Shown: positions 16,701-24,658, counted from the first letter of the stretch. The stretch is DNA of 52,413 nt from an uncultured Clostridia bacterium (GCA_934149115.1 CAKPDW010000001.1:1-52413); one strand, 5' to 3'. The notes: generated by a model from the letters alone, not told the origin. Program-made: numbers and translations.

Positions 16701-18474
16701 AGAGCTGGATTCTATTATAAAAAATGGATTTTCCGTTATGTATATTATTGCTCAAAAATTAGTTTGGAAATCAAATGAAGATGGATATATTGTTGGTTCT
16801 AGAGGTTCTGTTGGTTCTTCTTTTGTTGCTAATATGACAGGTATTACAGAAGTTAATTCTTTACAGGCTCATTATAGGTGTCCAAATTGTAAGTATTCTG
16901 ATTTTACGGATTATGGAGTTAAAAATGGGTTTGATTTACCTGATAAGGATTGCCCAAAATGTGGTCATAAATTAGATAAGGATGGAATGGATATTCCTTT
17001 TGAAACATTCCTTGGATTTAATGGTGATAAAGAACCAGATATTGATTTGAATTTTTCTGGTGAATATCAAGCAAAGGCTCATAAATATACAGAAGTAATT
17101 TTTGGAAAAGGAACTACTTTTAAGGCTGGTACTGTTGGTACTATTGCTGATAAAACAGCTTTTGGTTATGTAAAAAATTATTATGAGGAAAGACATATTC
17201 CTGTTACTAATGCAGAGATTGCTAGACTTTCTTCTGGTTGCACAGGTATAAAGAGAACTACTGGTCAGCATCCAGGTGGTATTATAGTTGTTCCAAAGGG
17301 TAGAGAGATTTTTGAATTTTGTCCTGTTCAACATCCTGCTGATGATCCTAATTCAGATATAATAACTACTCATTTTGATTACCACTCTATTGATCAGAAT
17401 TTGCTTAAATTAGATATTCTTGGTCATGATGATCCAACAATGATTCGTATGCTTTTTGATTTGACAGGATTTGATCCTACTAAAGTTCCTCTTGATGATA
17501 AAGAAACAATGTCTATCTTTTCTTCTACAGAGGCTTTAGGTGTTACTCCAGAACAAATTCATTCTGAGGTTGGTACATTTGGTGTTCCTGAATTTGGTAC
17601 AAAGTTTGTTAGGGGAATGTTGGTTGATACTAAACCAAAGACGTTTGATGAATTGATTCGTATATCAGGATTGTCTCATGGGACTGATGTGTGGCTTAAT
17701 AATGCTCAGGAACTTATTGATAAGGGTGTTATTACTTTGGAGGATGCTATTTGTTGTAGAGATGATATTATGATTTATTTGATTAAAAAGGGCTTGCCTC
17801 CAAATCCTTCTTTTAAAATTATGGAGACTGTTCGTAAAGGTAAGGCTTTAAAGGATCCTGAGAAGTGGGCTGGTTTTGTTAATTTGATGAAGGAGCATGA
17901 TGTTCCTGATTGGTATATTAAGTCTTGTGAGAAAATTAAGTATATGTTCCCTAAGGCTCATGCTGCTGCATATGTTACTAATGCTTTTAGAATTGCGTGG
18001 TTTAAGGTTCATAAGCCTGAGGCGTATTATACGGCGTTCTTTTCTATTAGGGCTGATGGTTTTGATTATGATATTATGTGCCATGGTAAGGAGAAGGTTT
18101 TGAATAAGATGCGTGAGATTGATATGGCTGGTAATGCTGCACTTCCTAAGGATAAGGATATGTATCCTGTTCTGGAACTTGTTTTGGAAATGTATGAGAG
18201 GGGTATTAAGTTTTTGCCTGTTGATTTATATGAGTCTGATGCTACTAAATTTAGGTTGGAGCCTGAGGGGATTAGACCTCCTCTTAATAGTGTTCCTGGC
18301 CTTGGTACTGTTGCTGCTCTTGGTATTCAGTCTGCTAGGGAGGATGAGAAGTTTATGTGTATTGATGATTTGCAGTTGAGGTCGAAGATTGGTAAGTCTG
18401 TTGTTGAGGTTCTTTCTAAGGTTGGTTGTTTGAAGGGGATGACGCAGAGTAACCAGATGTCCCTTTTTGCATAA
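13747..18474 (+). CDS. polC: DNA polymerase III alpha subunit, PolC type
   Basis: Replicative polymerase of low-GC Gram-positives, 1575 aa against about 1435-1470 usually. Order: N-terminal domain (1-165); charged linker; two tandem OB domains (about 218-325 and 348-453) where one is usual; PHP domain from 469 (ELHMHTKMSQMDAVT), split by the DEDDh proofreading exonuclease (about 557-725, VLDLETTG); Zn knuckle CPNCKYSDF...CPKCG; palm PDIDLNFSGEYQ with catalytic Asp1098 and Asp1100; fingers; and a C-terminal clamp-binding peptide QMSLF at 1570-1574. The extra length is mostly the second OB domain. From about base 17500 onward codon choice shifts strongly to AAG, GAG and CTT. Confidence 0.96.
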   Translation: MQKVKDIFSDYQNVNDKICEADFQKANLYKKSNRLEVCLTSANKITINEISKFEDYIVNRFKVGSARIEIQYENIDIEPTIENDWQELVTYMSRKAPMTRAILRNSTVDIKDSTVCVDLKIKGADLLCSKKFDKGLEHLLYNLYNKRFKVAFEEDPEKSKEEYDKYLKVQEHEAIMHLEDMARREAIEKANKSENDKQHSKLENAESAKIDVEKSSGLIIGKVSNFRSKYVSIKDINDSTTRVNVEGEVTNVSTRDIKNNRTIINFSVDDGDASIICKSFVDTNLVPGIVEHLKEGQGVKVDGNAKYDDYANEITIIANNVVISDFKLNNSTSESDGEQPKAEQSPLIYGRSTTIKTPKVKIIDINNDTDRVCLEGEVISTDSRDIKGNRTILMFNLYDGTSTMTMKAFVETNKTKEILGRLKKAKGIKLDGVAKYDNFAKEITVMANTILETPGVAKTKRMDTAEEKRVELHMHTKMSQMDAVTSAEDLLKRAVSWGWKSIAITDHGVVQSFPEAHKFLGKTGADIKVIYGVEAYFVPDKDPSVVFPRKQDIDGEYCVLDLETTGLSFRTEKITEIGIIKIKNGEVIDEFECFVNPEKPIPQEVVEVTHITDDMVKDAETIDKIIPKIIDFIGDSVLVAHNADFDIGFLKHNFSEYGYSLDNTYIDTLRLAKVIFPDMKKYKLGLIADKLDIVVEVAHRALDDVKTLVAVFNIMIQKLKENGAKTVDDIDNVIKGDPHAYQKLPSYHAIILAKDYVGLKNLYKLVSYSHLDYFYKKPRILKSLFEKYREGLILGSACEAGELYRAIVAGRPEEEIEKIAKYYDYLEIQPIGNNEFMVRNGTVVDDFELQNINRKIVELGEKLNKLVVATCDVHFMDPQDEIYRRILQAGQQYDDADFQAPLYLRTTQEMLDEFAYLGEEKAYEVVVTNSNKISDMCDKISPISGEKCPPHIEGCEQTIKDIAYGKAHELYGEKLPEIVQTRLDKELDSIIKNGFSVMYIIAQKLVWKSNEDGYIVGSRGSVGSSFVANMTGITEVNSLQAHYRCPNCKYSDFTDYGVKNGFDLPDKDCPKCGHKLDKDGMDIPFETFLGFNGDKEPDIDLNFSGEYQAKAHKYTEVIFGKGTTFKAGTVGTIADKTAFGYVKNYYEERHIPVTNAEIARLSSGCTGIKRTTGQHPGGIIVVPKGREIFEFCPVQHPADDPNSDIITTHFDYHSIDQNLLKLDILGHDDPTMIRMLFDLTGFDPTKVPLDDKETMSIFSSTEALGVTPEQIHSEVGTFGVPEFGTKFVRGMLVDTKPKTFDELIRISGLSHGTDVWLNNAQELIDKGVITLEDAICCRDDIMIYLIKKGLPPNPSFKIMETVRKGKALKDPEKWAGFVNLMKEHDVPDWYIKSCEKIKYMFPKAHAAAYVTNAFRIAWFKVHKPEAYYTAFFSIRADGFDYDIMCHGKEKVLNKMREIDMAGNAALPKDKDMYPVLELVLEMYERGIKFLPVDLYESDATKFRLEPEGIRPPLNSVPGLGTVAALGIQSAREDEKFMCIDDLQLRSKIGKSVVEVLSKVGCLKGMTQSNQMSLFA
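14398..15105 (+). repeat. Tandem OB-fold duplication within polC
   Basis: Residues 241-322 and 370-451 align without gaps over 82 positions, with 39 identical by my hand count. Shared blocks include EGEV, RDIK, NRTI, KYD and the final EIT. The copies are joined by a linker rich in Ser, Glu and Gln. Divergence at about half the positions shows the duplication is old. Confidence 0.85.
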
Positions 18475-18510
18475 TGTTCGAAGATATAATATTTGTGTGA
18501 GGTGTTTGCT

Positions 18511-18810
18511 ATGGGAGAGTATGGATTGATTTTTACGTGGCAGTTTGCTGTTTTGTATTTGATTGTTATTAATCTTGTTGGTTTTTGTGCAATGGGTATT
18601 GATAAGTTTAAGGCTAAACGTGGTTCTTGGCGTATTCCTGAGAAGTCGTTGTTTACTATTACTCTTTTGGGTGGTGGTTTTGGTACTATTGCTGGAATGT
18701 ATTTGTTTAGACATAAGACTAAGAAGTTGTATTTTACGATTGGTTTTCCTGTTATTTTGTTTGTTGAGATTTTTTTGGTTTTTTATTTTTTGATTAAGTA
18801 TGTTTGGTGA
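18511..18810 (+). CDS. DUF1294 family small membrane protein
   Basis: 99 aa with three to four membrane helices and the family pattern NLVGFCAMGIDKFKAKRGSWR, RIPEKSLF, GGGFGTIAGMYLFRHKT. Its function is not known. The start at ATG 18511 is supported by GAGGTG six bases before it; an in-frame TTG at 18493 is less likely. It follows polC after 36 bases and shares the unusual AAG/GAG-rich codon use of the polC 3' end. The transcript ends at 18861-18892. Confidence 0.88.
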   Translation: MGEYGLIFTWQFAVLYLIVINLVGFCAMGIDKFKAKRGSWRIPEKSLFTITLLGGGFGTIAGMYLFRHKTKKLYFTIGFPVILFVEIFLVFYFLIKYVW

Positions 18811-18860
18811 TTTTGATGATATTATATTTATAGAATGGGAATGTGTGTTTTTATTATGTA

Positions 18861-18892
18861 AAAAACGTAACAGTAGTTGCTGTTACGTTTTT
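18861..18892. terminator. Bidirectional terminator ending the pyrH-polC operon
   Basis: AAAAACGTAACAG (18861-18873) pairs perfectly with CTGTTACGTTTTT (18880-18892). It also serves the small minus-strand gene that ends at 18909. Confidence 0.9.
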
Positions 18893-18908
18893 TGGATTTG
18901 AGGAGGTT

Positions 18909-19091
18909 TTACCGCTCAAATATGTCGAAGTATTCTCTGAATGTCATGCCGTCTGCATCGTTTTCAATAACGTATTTTCCCATTTTGTCAAATACGTGTA
19001 GGAAGTATGTCCGCTGTAATTGCGATGATATTTGCATTAGTTCATATTTTAATGAGTCACTGTAGGTCATTTCCCAATAATCACTTGACAT
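18909..19091 (-). CDS. Small 60-aa protein, function unknown
   Basis: It begins MSSDYWEMTYSDSLKYELMQ and ends FREYFDIFER. It is soluble, acidic and rich in aromatic residues, with no Cys and no membrane helix; the middle part looks helical. I do not recognise it. Evidence that it is real: a very strong AAAGGAGGG before the ATG, a well-spaced promoter at 19130-19158, and a shared terminator at 18861-18892. It is divergent from recG. A plus-strand frame over the same bases has no ribosome binding site. Confidence 0.75.
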   Translation of the reverse strand: MSSDYWEMTYSDSLKYELMQISSQLQRTYFLHVFDKMGKYVIENDADGMTFREYFDIFER

Positions 19092-19129
19092 ATGAATCCC
19101 TCCTTTGTGATTAAATATGAGTTGTTTTA

Positions 19130-19158
19130 ATTATATAATGTTTTTTTATAATACACAA
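19130..19158 (-). promoter_or_regulatory. Promoter of the 60-aa minus-strand gene
   Basis: On the minus strand TTGTGT (19158-19153) and TATAAT (19135-19130) with 17-base spacing. Confidence 0.6.
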
Positions 19159-19166
19159 TAAAAACA

Positions 19167-19195
19167 TTGATATTATTTTTCTTTTAGTGTATCAT
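19167..19195 (+). promoter_or_regulatory. Promoter of recG
   Basis: TTGATA (19167-19172) and TATCAT (19190-19195), spacing 17. It is back to back with the minus-strand promoter; the -35 boxes are only about eight bases apart. Confidence 0.6.
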
Positions 19196-19244
19196 AATAA
19201 AAGAGAAAAAGTGTTTGGTATATAAAAAATAGAAAGGATATGAA

Positions 19245-21293
19245 ATGGCTGATTTAACTAAAAATATACAATATGTAAAAGGTGTTGGGGAAGCAAGAGC
19301 AAAACTTTTAAATAGACTTGGAATTTTTGATTTGAATGATTTGATTACATATTATCCAAGAACATATGAGGATAGGAGTATTCCTAAAAAAATAGAAGAA
19401 CTTGTTGATGGTGAGGAGGCTTTAATTGAGGTTATGCCTATAACAAGGGTTAGTGAAGTTAGGATTAGAAGAAATATGACAATATTAAAGATGAATGCTA
19501 GGGATGATACTGGTATTTGTCAGATGACTTGGTTTAATCAATCTTATTTAAAGGGTATGTTTAAACCAGGGGAATATTATAAGTTTTATGGGAAAGTTTC
19601 TAAAAAAGGAAACAGAGTGGAAATGAGTTCTCCTGTATATGATAAGGCTGATGAAACTAAAAATACAGGACGAATAATTCCTGTTTATCCATCTACTTAT
19701 AAACTTTCTCAAACTATGTTAAGAAAGATTATTGAAAATGGGTTACATGAGATTGATGGAAAAATTGAAGAAAGCTTACCTGAATATTTAGTTGATGAGT
19801 ATAAATTATTGGATTTGAATACAGCTATTAATCAAATTCATTTTCCTGATAGTTTTGATGATTTTGAGTTGGCTAGAAAAAGATTGGTTTTTGAAGAATT
19901 ACTTTCTATGCAGATTGCTTTACTTGCATTGAAAAATCAGTATTCAAAAGAGAGAAGGGGAATTGTTTTTAGTAAAGATGCTAAAATGTCTGATGTTATA
20001 AATAAATTACCTTTTTCTTTGACTAAGGCTCAATTGAGAGTTTTAGAAGAAATTGATAATGATATGGAAAGCGAAAAACCAATGAATAGATTGCTTCAAG
20101 GTGATGTTGGTTCTGGAAAGACTGTTGTAGCTTTAATTGCTGCATATAAGTGTGTAAAAAGTGGATATCAATCTGCTATAATGGCTCCTACTGCTATTTT
20201 AGCAACTCAGCATTTGGAGAGTTTTACAGAGATTTTAAAAGATACAGGTATTAGATGCGAATTATTAATTAGTGGAATTACTAAGAAAAAGAAAGAGGAT
20301 ATTTTAAGAAGATTAGAAGCGGGTGAAATTGATATTCTAATTGGAACTCATGCTCTTTTAGAAGAAAATGTTGTTTTTCATAATTTGGGATTAGTTGTAA
20401 CTGATGAGCAACATAGGTTTGGAGTTAGACAAAGAAGTATTATAACAGAAAAGGGAAATAATCCTGATGTGCTAGTCATGACTGCGACTCCAATTCCACG
20501 TACATTAGCTCTAATTTTATATGGGGATTTGGATATTTCAATAATTGATGAGTTACCACCAAATAGAAAGAAAATTGAGACTTATGCTGTTACTAAAGGA
20601 ATGGATGAAAGAGTTAATAATTTTTTGAAACAACAAATTGATCAAGGAAGACAGGCTTATATTGTATGTCCTTTGGTTGAAGAAAATGAAGAAATAAATG
20701 CAAAGTCTGTTATGGAATTAGCAGAACATTATAAAAATAAGGTTTTTAAAGATTACAGAGTGGAATATTTACATGGAAAAATGAAAGCTAAAGAGAAAGA
20801 CGCAATAATGGAATCTTTTAAAAATGGCGATATTGATATTTTAATTTCTACAACTGTAATTGAGGTTGGTGTTAATGTTCCAAATAGTAATATTATGGTT
20901 GTAGAAAATGCAGAGAGATTTGGTTTGGCTCAGTTGCACCAGTTGAGAGGAAGGGTAGGTAGAGGAGAATACCAATCTTATTGCATATTAAAGTATAATG
21001 GAAATTCGCAAGTGATTCGTGAACGTATGAAGGTTATGACTTCTACAAATGATGGTTTTGTTATTTCTGAAAAAGATTTGGAATTACGTGGTACAGGTGA
21101 ATTTTTTGGTACAAAACAACATGGTCTTCCTGAATTTAAAATTGCTAACTTATTTGAAGATATAGGAACTTTAAAATCTGTTCAAGCTATTGCAATAAAA
21201 ATAATTAATGATGATCCGAAACTAGAGAAAGAAAAGAATAAATCTTTAAAAAAGGTAGTTGATGAAAAGTTTGGTAATCGAATTGAGATTTAA
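19245..21293 (+). CDS. recG: ATP-dependent DNA helicase RecG
   Basis: Branch-migrating helicase that rescues stalled forks. The 682-aa chain has the N-terminal wedge/OB domain (to about 230; YYPRTYEDRS, FNQSYLKGMF), helicase motif I GDVGSGKTVVA near residue 288, motif II DEQHRFGVRQR, motif III TATPIPRT, and the C-terminal helicase half with RFGLAQLHQLRGRVGRGE. Length and motifs are typical. AAAGGA precedes the ATG. Confidence 0.97.
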   Translation: MADLTKNIQYVKGVGEARAKLLNRLGIFDLNDLITYYPRTYEDRSIPKKIEELVDGEEALIEVMPITRVSEVRIRRNMTILKMNARDDTGICQMTWFNQSYLKGMFKPGEYYKFYGKVSKKGNRVEMSSPVYDKADETKNTGRIIPVYPSTYKLSQTMLRKIIENGLHEIDGKIEESLPEYLVDEYKLLDLNTAINQIHFPDSFDDFELARKRLVFEELLSMQIALLALKNQYSKERRGIVFSKDAKMSDVINKLPFSLTKAQLRVLEEIDNDMESEKPMNRLLQGDVGSGKTVVALIAAYKCVKSGYQSAIMAPTAILATQHLESFTEILKDTGIRCELLISGITKKKKEDILRRLEAGEIDILIGTHALLEENVVFHNLGLVVTDEQHRFGVRQRSIITEKGNNPDVLVMTATPIPRTLALILYGDLDISIIDELPPNRKKIETYAVTKGMDERVNNFLKQQIDQGRQAYIVCPLVEENEEINAKSVMELAEHYKNKVFKDYRVEYLHGKMKAKEKDAIMESFKNGDIDILISTTVIEVGVNVPNSNIMVVENAERFGLAQLHQLRGRVGRGEYQSYCILKYNGNSQVIRERMKVMTSTNDGFVISEKDLELRGTGEFFGTKQHGLPEFKIANLFEDIGTLKSVQAIAIKIINDDPKLEKEKNKSLKKVVDEKFGNRIEI

Positions 21294-21379
21294 AATATTG
21301 TGCTGAAAGATATTGTATGATATAGAATATTTTTGAAAAATAAAGATGTAAAATATAGTAAAATGTCGAAAATTGCGAT

Positions 21380-21406
21380 GAAATCAATACTTTTGGGGTT
21401 GATTTC
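21380..21406 (+). terminator. Possible recG terminator
   Basis: GAAATCAA (21380-21387) pairs with TTGATTTC (21399-21406) around an 11-base loop. There is only a short T tail, and it overlaps the -35 box of the next promoter, so support is moderate. Confidence 0.4.
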
Positions 21407-21427
21407 TTGGAAAAATGATGTTATAAT
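21399..21427 (+). promoter_or_regulatory. Promoter of the 21492 gene
   Basis: TTGATT (21399-21404) and TATAAT (21422-21427), spacing 17. Initiation would be near 21434. Confidence 0.65.
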
Positions 21428-21491
21428 ATTATTGTTGACATAATATTAGCAACGGGCAAGTTTGCCTAAGAGAAAGCATGAGGTAATAAAA

Positions 21492-22166
21492 ATGCGAGAA
21501 GACGGAACTAGAGTATTAAGAGTTAATTATGACACAGGTAGATTACATTCAGCAATAGCTGTTGCAATGAGAAGAAAACAGATTCCAAACAATATGCTTG
21601 GATATGATATTATTCGGGGCACGGTATATGGAATGTTGGATCATCCGGAGTATCTGCTTGATAGAGCATTAGCTCGAGCAATTGAGTGCTCGAAAATTCC
21701 AGGTGATGTTGAAACATTTGCTGATGGTTTCAGTATGGCTTTTGAGTGTATTGATACAGTACTTAGAGATGAGGATTTTTACGATAAGGAAGATGGTAGA
21801 AGTTTAACAGAAACCGAAATTGTAAGACGTGTAATCACAGGTATTGTTGAAGACATTCACAAAGAATATGCGTATTCTGTAACTGTTAACTTTTTAAAAG
21901 AGGCACATGTTGATGAGAGTATCCAGTCAGAAATTTTGAAAAATATGATTTTCAAAAAACTGGTAGCAGATGAGTCAACGAAAAAGTGTATTTATGAATT
22001 CGCTTTTAAAAAGGCATTTGTTGCAGATAATGCACTTCCAGAAGAAAAGACTGAGGAAGTAATTAACGAAACTCTTAAAGGTTTCATTCCAGAAGGAAAA
22101 GAACCTTATGAGTACGTTCTTGAATGTGTAGATAAAATCTATGCAGAGAATGAGAAAGACGCATAA
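21492..22166 (+). CDS. Helical protein of unknown function
   Basis: 224 aa, soluble, predicted largely helical, acidic C-terminus. I do not recognise it. The start at ATG 21492 has GAGG nine bases upstream. An in-frame TTG at 21462 would add ten residues (MPKRKHEVIK), and with those the N-terminus (VIKMREDGTRV, then a helix TGRLHSAIAVAMRR) has a faint look of an ATP-cone, too weak to claim. Codons are a little less AT-rich than its neighbours (for example CGG, CTG, GAG). It stands alone with its own promoter and terminator. Confidence 0.75.
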   Translation: MREDGTRVLRVNYDTGRLHSAIAVAMRRKQIPNNMLGYDIIRGTVYGMLDHPEYLLDRALARAIECSKIPGDVETFADGFSMAFECIDTVLRDEDFYDKEDGRSLTETEIVRRVITGIVEDIHKEYAYSVTVNFLKEAHVDESIQSEILKNMIFKKLVADESTKKCIYEFAFKKAFVADNALPEEKTEEVINETLKGFIPEGKEPYEYVLECVDKIYAENEKDA

Positions 22167-22188
22167 AATAATTTTCCAGCATTTAGAA

Positions 22189-22222
22189 AGAGCCTACCAC
22201 AAAATTTGTGGCAGGCTCTTTT
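22189..22222 (+). terminator. Terminator after the 21492 gene
   Basis: AGAGCCTACCACAAA pairs with TTTGTGGCAGGCTCT with a single mismatch, followed by a short T run. Strong stem. Confidence 0.88.
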
Positions 22223-22260
22223 CGGTAATATAGGAGATAAAATTTTGAAATTGCAAAGGA

Positions 22261-22289
22261 TTGACTTTTTTGTAGAAAGTATGTATAAT
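22261..22289 (+). promoter_or_regulatory. Promoter of the small membrane protein at 22324
   Basis: TTGACT (22261-22266) and TATAAT (22284-22289), spacing 17, about 35 bases before the ATG. Confidence 0.75.
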
Positions 22290-22323
22290 GCTTATATATT
22301 TAGAGTAAAAAAGGATGTAGAAA

Positions 22324-22512
22324 ATGAATTTATTTTTGAAATTTTTAGGTGCAATATTTGTTTTAGTAGGAGTAATTTTAATTTATGATGCAAGACCTAT
22401 AACTAAAAAATTTTTTAGTTTTGGGGATCAAAACGAAGGTGCACTTGGACTAAAGATGTTTGGATTTATTTTTACAGTTATTGGTGGAGTAATACTATTA
22501 TTTTACCTATAA
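22324..22512 (+). CDS. Two-helix small membrane protein, function unknown
   Basis: 62 aa, made of two hydrophobic helices (about 5-20 and 43-61) joined by a polar loop KKFFSFGDQNEG. AAAGGATG precedes the ATG, a good promoter lies just upstream and a terminator follows at 22534-22565, so it is its own small unit. Glycine-rich helices such as GAIFVLVGVILI resemble small immunity-like or stress membrane proteins, but I cannot assign a family. Confidence 0.7.
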   Translation: MNLFLKFLGAIFVLVGVILIYDARPITKKFFSFGDQNEGALGLKMFGFIFTVIGGVILLFYL

Positions 22513-22533
22513 TATAAAAGAATAATAATATCT

Positions 22534-22565
22534 AAACAGGGAATAAATTGTTCCTGTTTTTTTTT
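22534..22565 (+). terminator. Terminator after the two-helix protein gene
   Basis: AAACAGGGAA pairs with TTCCTGTTT with one bulged G, followed by a run of T ending at 22565. Confidence 0.8.
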
Positions 22566-22663
22566 CTCTAAAATTTATATATTGCGAAAAAAATTTTCGT
22601 AATATTAAATAAATTTTTTAATAAAATTATGTAGAAACTTTAACGGAAAGGAGAGAATAAGTT

Positions 22664-24313
22664 ATGAGGATCACATTTGAAAACAAAATTTTTGAAACTA
22701 GCAAACCTGTTAAAGTAGTAGAGATTTTGAAAGATGATATTAAGGAAAATCATATTGCTTGTATTGTAAACAATCAGGTGCATTCTCTTAATTATGAGAT
22801 AAAGGAGGATGCAGAAGTATCTTTATTAGATGCAAGTTCTAAAGAAGGTAGAAGTGTATATATTAGAGGTATTATGTATGTAATGGGAAAAGCTTTTTAT
22901 GAGTTATACCCAAAAGCATTGTTGACTGTTGATTATCAGTTGCATAATGCTATGTTTTGTCAGATTGATAACATGGAAATAACTGAAGAAGTAATTTCTA
23001 ATGTTAAGAAAAAAATGCAAGAAATTATTGATGCTAAATTACCAATTACAAAAACTGTTATGACTTTGGAAGAAGCTAAAGCTTTTTATAATCATAGTAA
23101 AAATGCATATGGAAAGTTCCAGGTTAGCAGTAAAGCTAAAAAGGTTTCTTTGTATTTTTGCGAAGATTATTATAACTATTTATATGGTCCAATGCCTATA
23201 AATACTGGAATGGTGCCATATTTTGATGTTCAAAGTTATAAAGATGGTTATTTAGTTCGCTATCCAGATAAAACAACACCAACAAAGATGGGAAAATATC
23301 AGGAAACAAAGAAAATGTTTGCTACATTTGATGAATATGAAGATATTTATAGATTATTAAATGTGCAAACTGTGAAGAAGCTTAATAGAAAAGTTGAAAG
23401 TGGAGAAATTAATGATTTTATTTTACTTTCTGAAGCTTTACACGAAAAGAAAATCTCTATATTGGCAGATAAGATTTGCAGAAGAAAAAATGTAAAAATG
23501 ATTTTGATTGCAGGTCCATCTTCTTCAGGTAAAACTACTTTTGCAAGAAAATTATCTTTAGCTCTTAGATTAAATGGGTTAAAACCTGTTACTATTTCTG
23601 TTGATAATTATTTTGTTGAAAGAGAAGATACACCAAAAGATGAATTCGGAAACTATGACTTCGAACGTATTGAAACTATTGACTTAAAGCTATTTAATGA
23701 CCATTTGGTTAAGTTATTAAATGGTGAAACAATTGAAGTTCCAAAGTTTGATTTCAAAGTTGGAACTAAAAGATATGATGGAACAACTATGTCTTTAGGT
23801 AAAGATGATATTCTTGTAATCGAAGGAATTCATTGTTTGAATGATAGATTAACTCAGGCTATTCCTAAAGATGAGAAAGTTAAAATCTACATTAGTGATT
23901 TGACTGTTTTAAATATTGATTATTTTAACAGGATTTCCACTACAGATACTCGTTTAATAAGAAGAATTGTAAGAGATTACAAATTCAGAGGTTATGATGC
24001 TTTAAGTACTTTAAGAACATGGTATTCTGTAAATAGAGGAGAGGAGAAATATATTTATCCATATCAAGAGGAGGCTGACTATATGTTTAATTCCTCACTT
24101 ATTTACGAATTAGCTGTTCAGAAAAAGTATGCGATACCATTATTAAAAGAGATTGACTGTACGCATAAAGAGTATGGAGAAGCTCAGAGGTTGATTGAAT
24201 TTTTAGAGTATTTTGATGATATTCCAGATGACGATATTCCTAATACTTCATTGTTAAGAGAGTTTATAGGTGGAAGCATTTATCATAAGGAGAAAAAGAA
24301 AAAAGATGTCTAA
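22664..24313 (+). CDS. Nucleoside (uridine) kinase with ThrRS-like N-terminal domains
   Basis: 549 aa. Residues 1 to about 65 look like a TGS domain and about 66-230 like the second additional domain of threonyl-tRNA synthetase. Residues 270-549 are a uridine-kinase/phosphoribulokinase fold with P-loop AGPSSSGKTTFARK near 283-296, SVDNYFVEREDTPKDE, and VIEGIHCLND. This architecture is known from Clostridia under the name nucleoside kinase. The substrate is probably uridine or cytidine, but this has not been shown for the family as far as I know. GGAAAGGAGAG lies before the ATG. The RNHCP frame starts inside the last codons (ATGTCTAA overlap), so the two are translationally linked. Confidence 0.92.
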   Translation: MRITFENKIFETSKPVKVVEILKDDIKENHIACIVNNQVHSLNYEIKEDAEVSLLDASSKEGRSVYIRGIMYVMGKAFYELYPKALLTVDYQLHNAMFCQIDNMEITEEVISNVKKKMQEIIDAKLPITKTVMTLEEAKAFYNHSKNAYGKFQVSSKAKKVSLYFCEDYYNYLYGPMPINTGMVPYFDVQSYKDGYLVRYPDKTTPTKMGKYQETKKMFATFDEYEDIYRLLNVQTVKKLNRKVESGEINDFILLSEALHEKKISILADKICRRKNVKMILIAGPSSSGKTTFARKLSLALRLNGLKPVTISVDNYFVEREDTPKDEFGNYDFERIETIDLKLFNDHLVKLLNGETIEVPKFDFKVGTKRYDGTTMSLGKDDILVIEGIHCLNDRLTQAIPKDEKVKIYISDLTVLNIDYFNRISTTDTRLIRRIVRDYKFRGYDALSTLRTWYSVNRGEEKYIYPYQEEADYMFNSSLIYELAVQKKYAIPLLKEIDCTHKEYGEAQRLIEFLEYFDDIPDDDIPNTSLLREFIGGSIYHKEKKKKDV

Positions 24314-24612
24314 TTTTGTAGTTATTGATGAAGAATTTGTATGTGATAATTGTCGGTTTCCATGTCCCAAAGCTTGGATATTCATGTAGAAACCATTGCC
24401 CCAAGTGTTTACATTCTAAACATGTTGATATAAATCCTGGAGATAGGGCAGAGACTTGTCACGGTGATTTAGAACCGATTGGTTTAGAAATTGGTAAAAA
24501 AGGATATGTTATCATATTTAAGTGTAAGAAATGTGGTGCAATCCGAAAGAATAAAGTAGCAAATGATGATGATATGAATTTGATTATTAAATTAAGTACA
24601 AAACAATATTAG
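24306..24612 (+). pseudogene. RNHCP-domain zinc protein interrupted by a one-base frameshift
   Basis: The family consists of short proteins with three CxxC knuckles around an RNHCPxC core. From ATG 24306 the frame reads MSNFVVIDEEFVCDNC and then drifts to a stop at 24387-24389. Skipping the C at 24354 restores GFHVPKLGYSCRNHCPKCLH and the rest of the domain to the stop at 24612 (PGDRAETCHGDLEPIGLE, FKCKKCGAIRKN). The full protein would be about 101 aa. The start overlaps the end of the kinase gene. The shift falls at a TGT CGG pair and CGG looks rare here. Possible readings are a true mutation, a sequence error or programmed frameshifting. The downstream frame is intact, so any loss is recent. 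Confidence 0.8.
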
Positions 24613-24616
24613 TCCT

Positions 24617-24648
24617 AAAAATGTCGCTAGTTTTCTAGCGACATTTTT
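24617..24648. terminator. Bidirectional terminator between the RNHCP gene and the U32 gene
   Basis: AAAAATGTCGCTAG (24617-24630) pairs perfectly with CTAGCGACATTTTT (24635-24648), with A and T runs for both directions. Confidence 0.92.
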
Positions 24649-24658
24649 TGAGCTTAGG

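Noticed and set aside
18226..18714. 162-aa minus-strand frame
   Set aside because: It is antisense to the polC end and DUF1294, opened by their unusual codon use. It has no ribosome binding site, and both plus-strand proteins are clear.
18877..19065. 62-aa plus-strand frame
   Set aside because: It overlaps the 60-aa minus-strand gene, which has a far better ribosome binding site and promoter.
21462..21600. ATP-cone domain at the N-terminus of the 21492 protein
   Set aside because: The resemblance is limited to a few residues and depends on a TTG start with a poor ribosome binding site.
22206..22388. 60-aa plus-strand frame
   Set aside because: It starts inside a terminator hairpin and contains the promoter of the following small gene.
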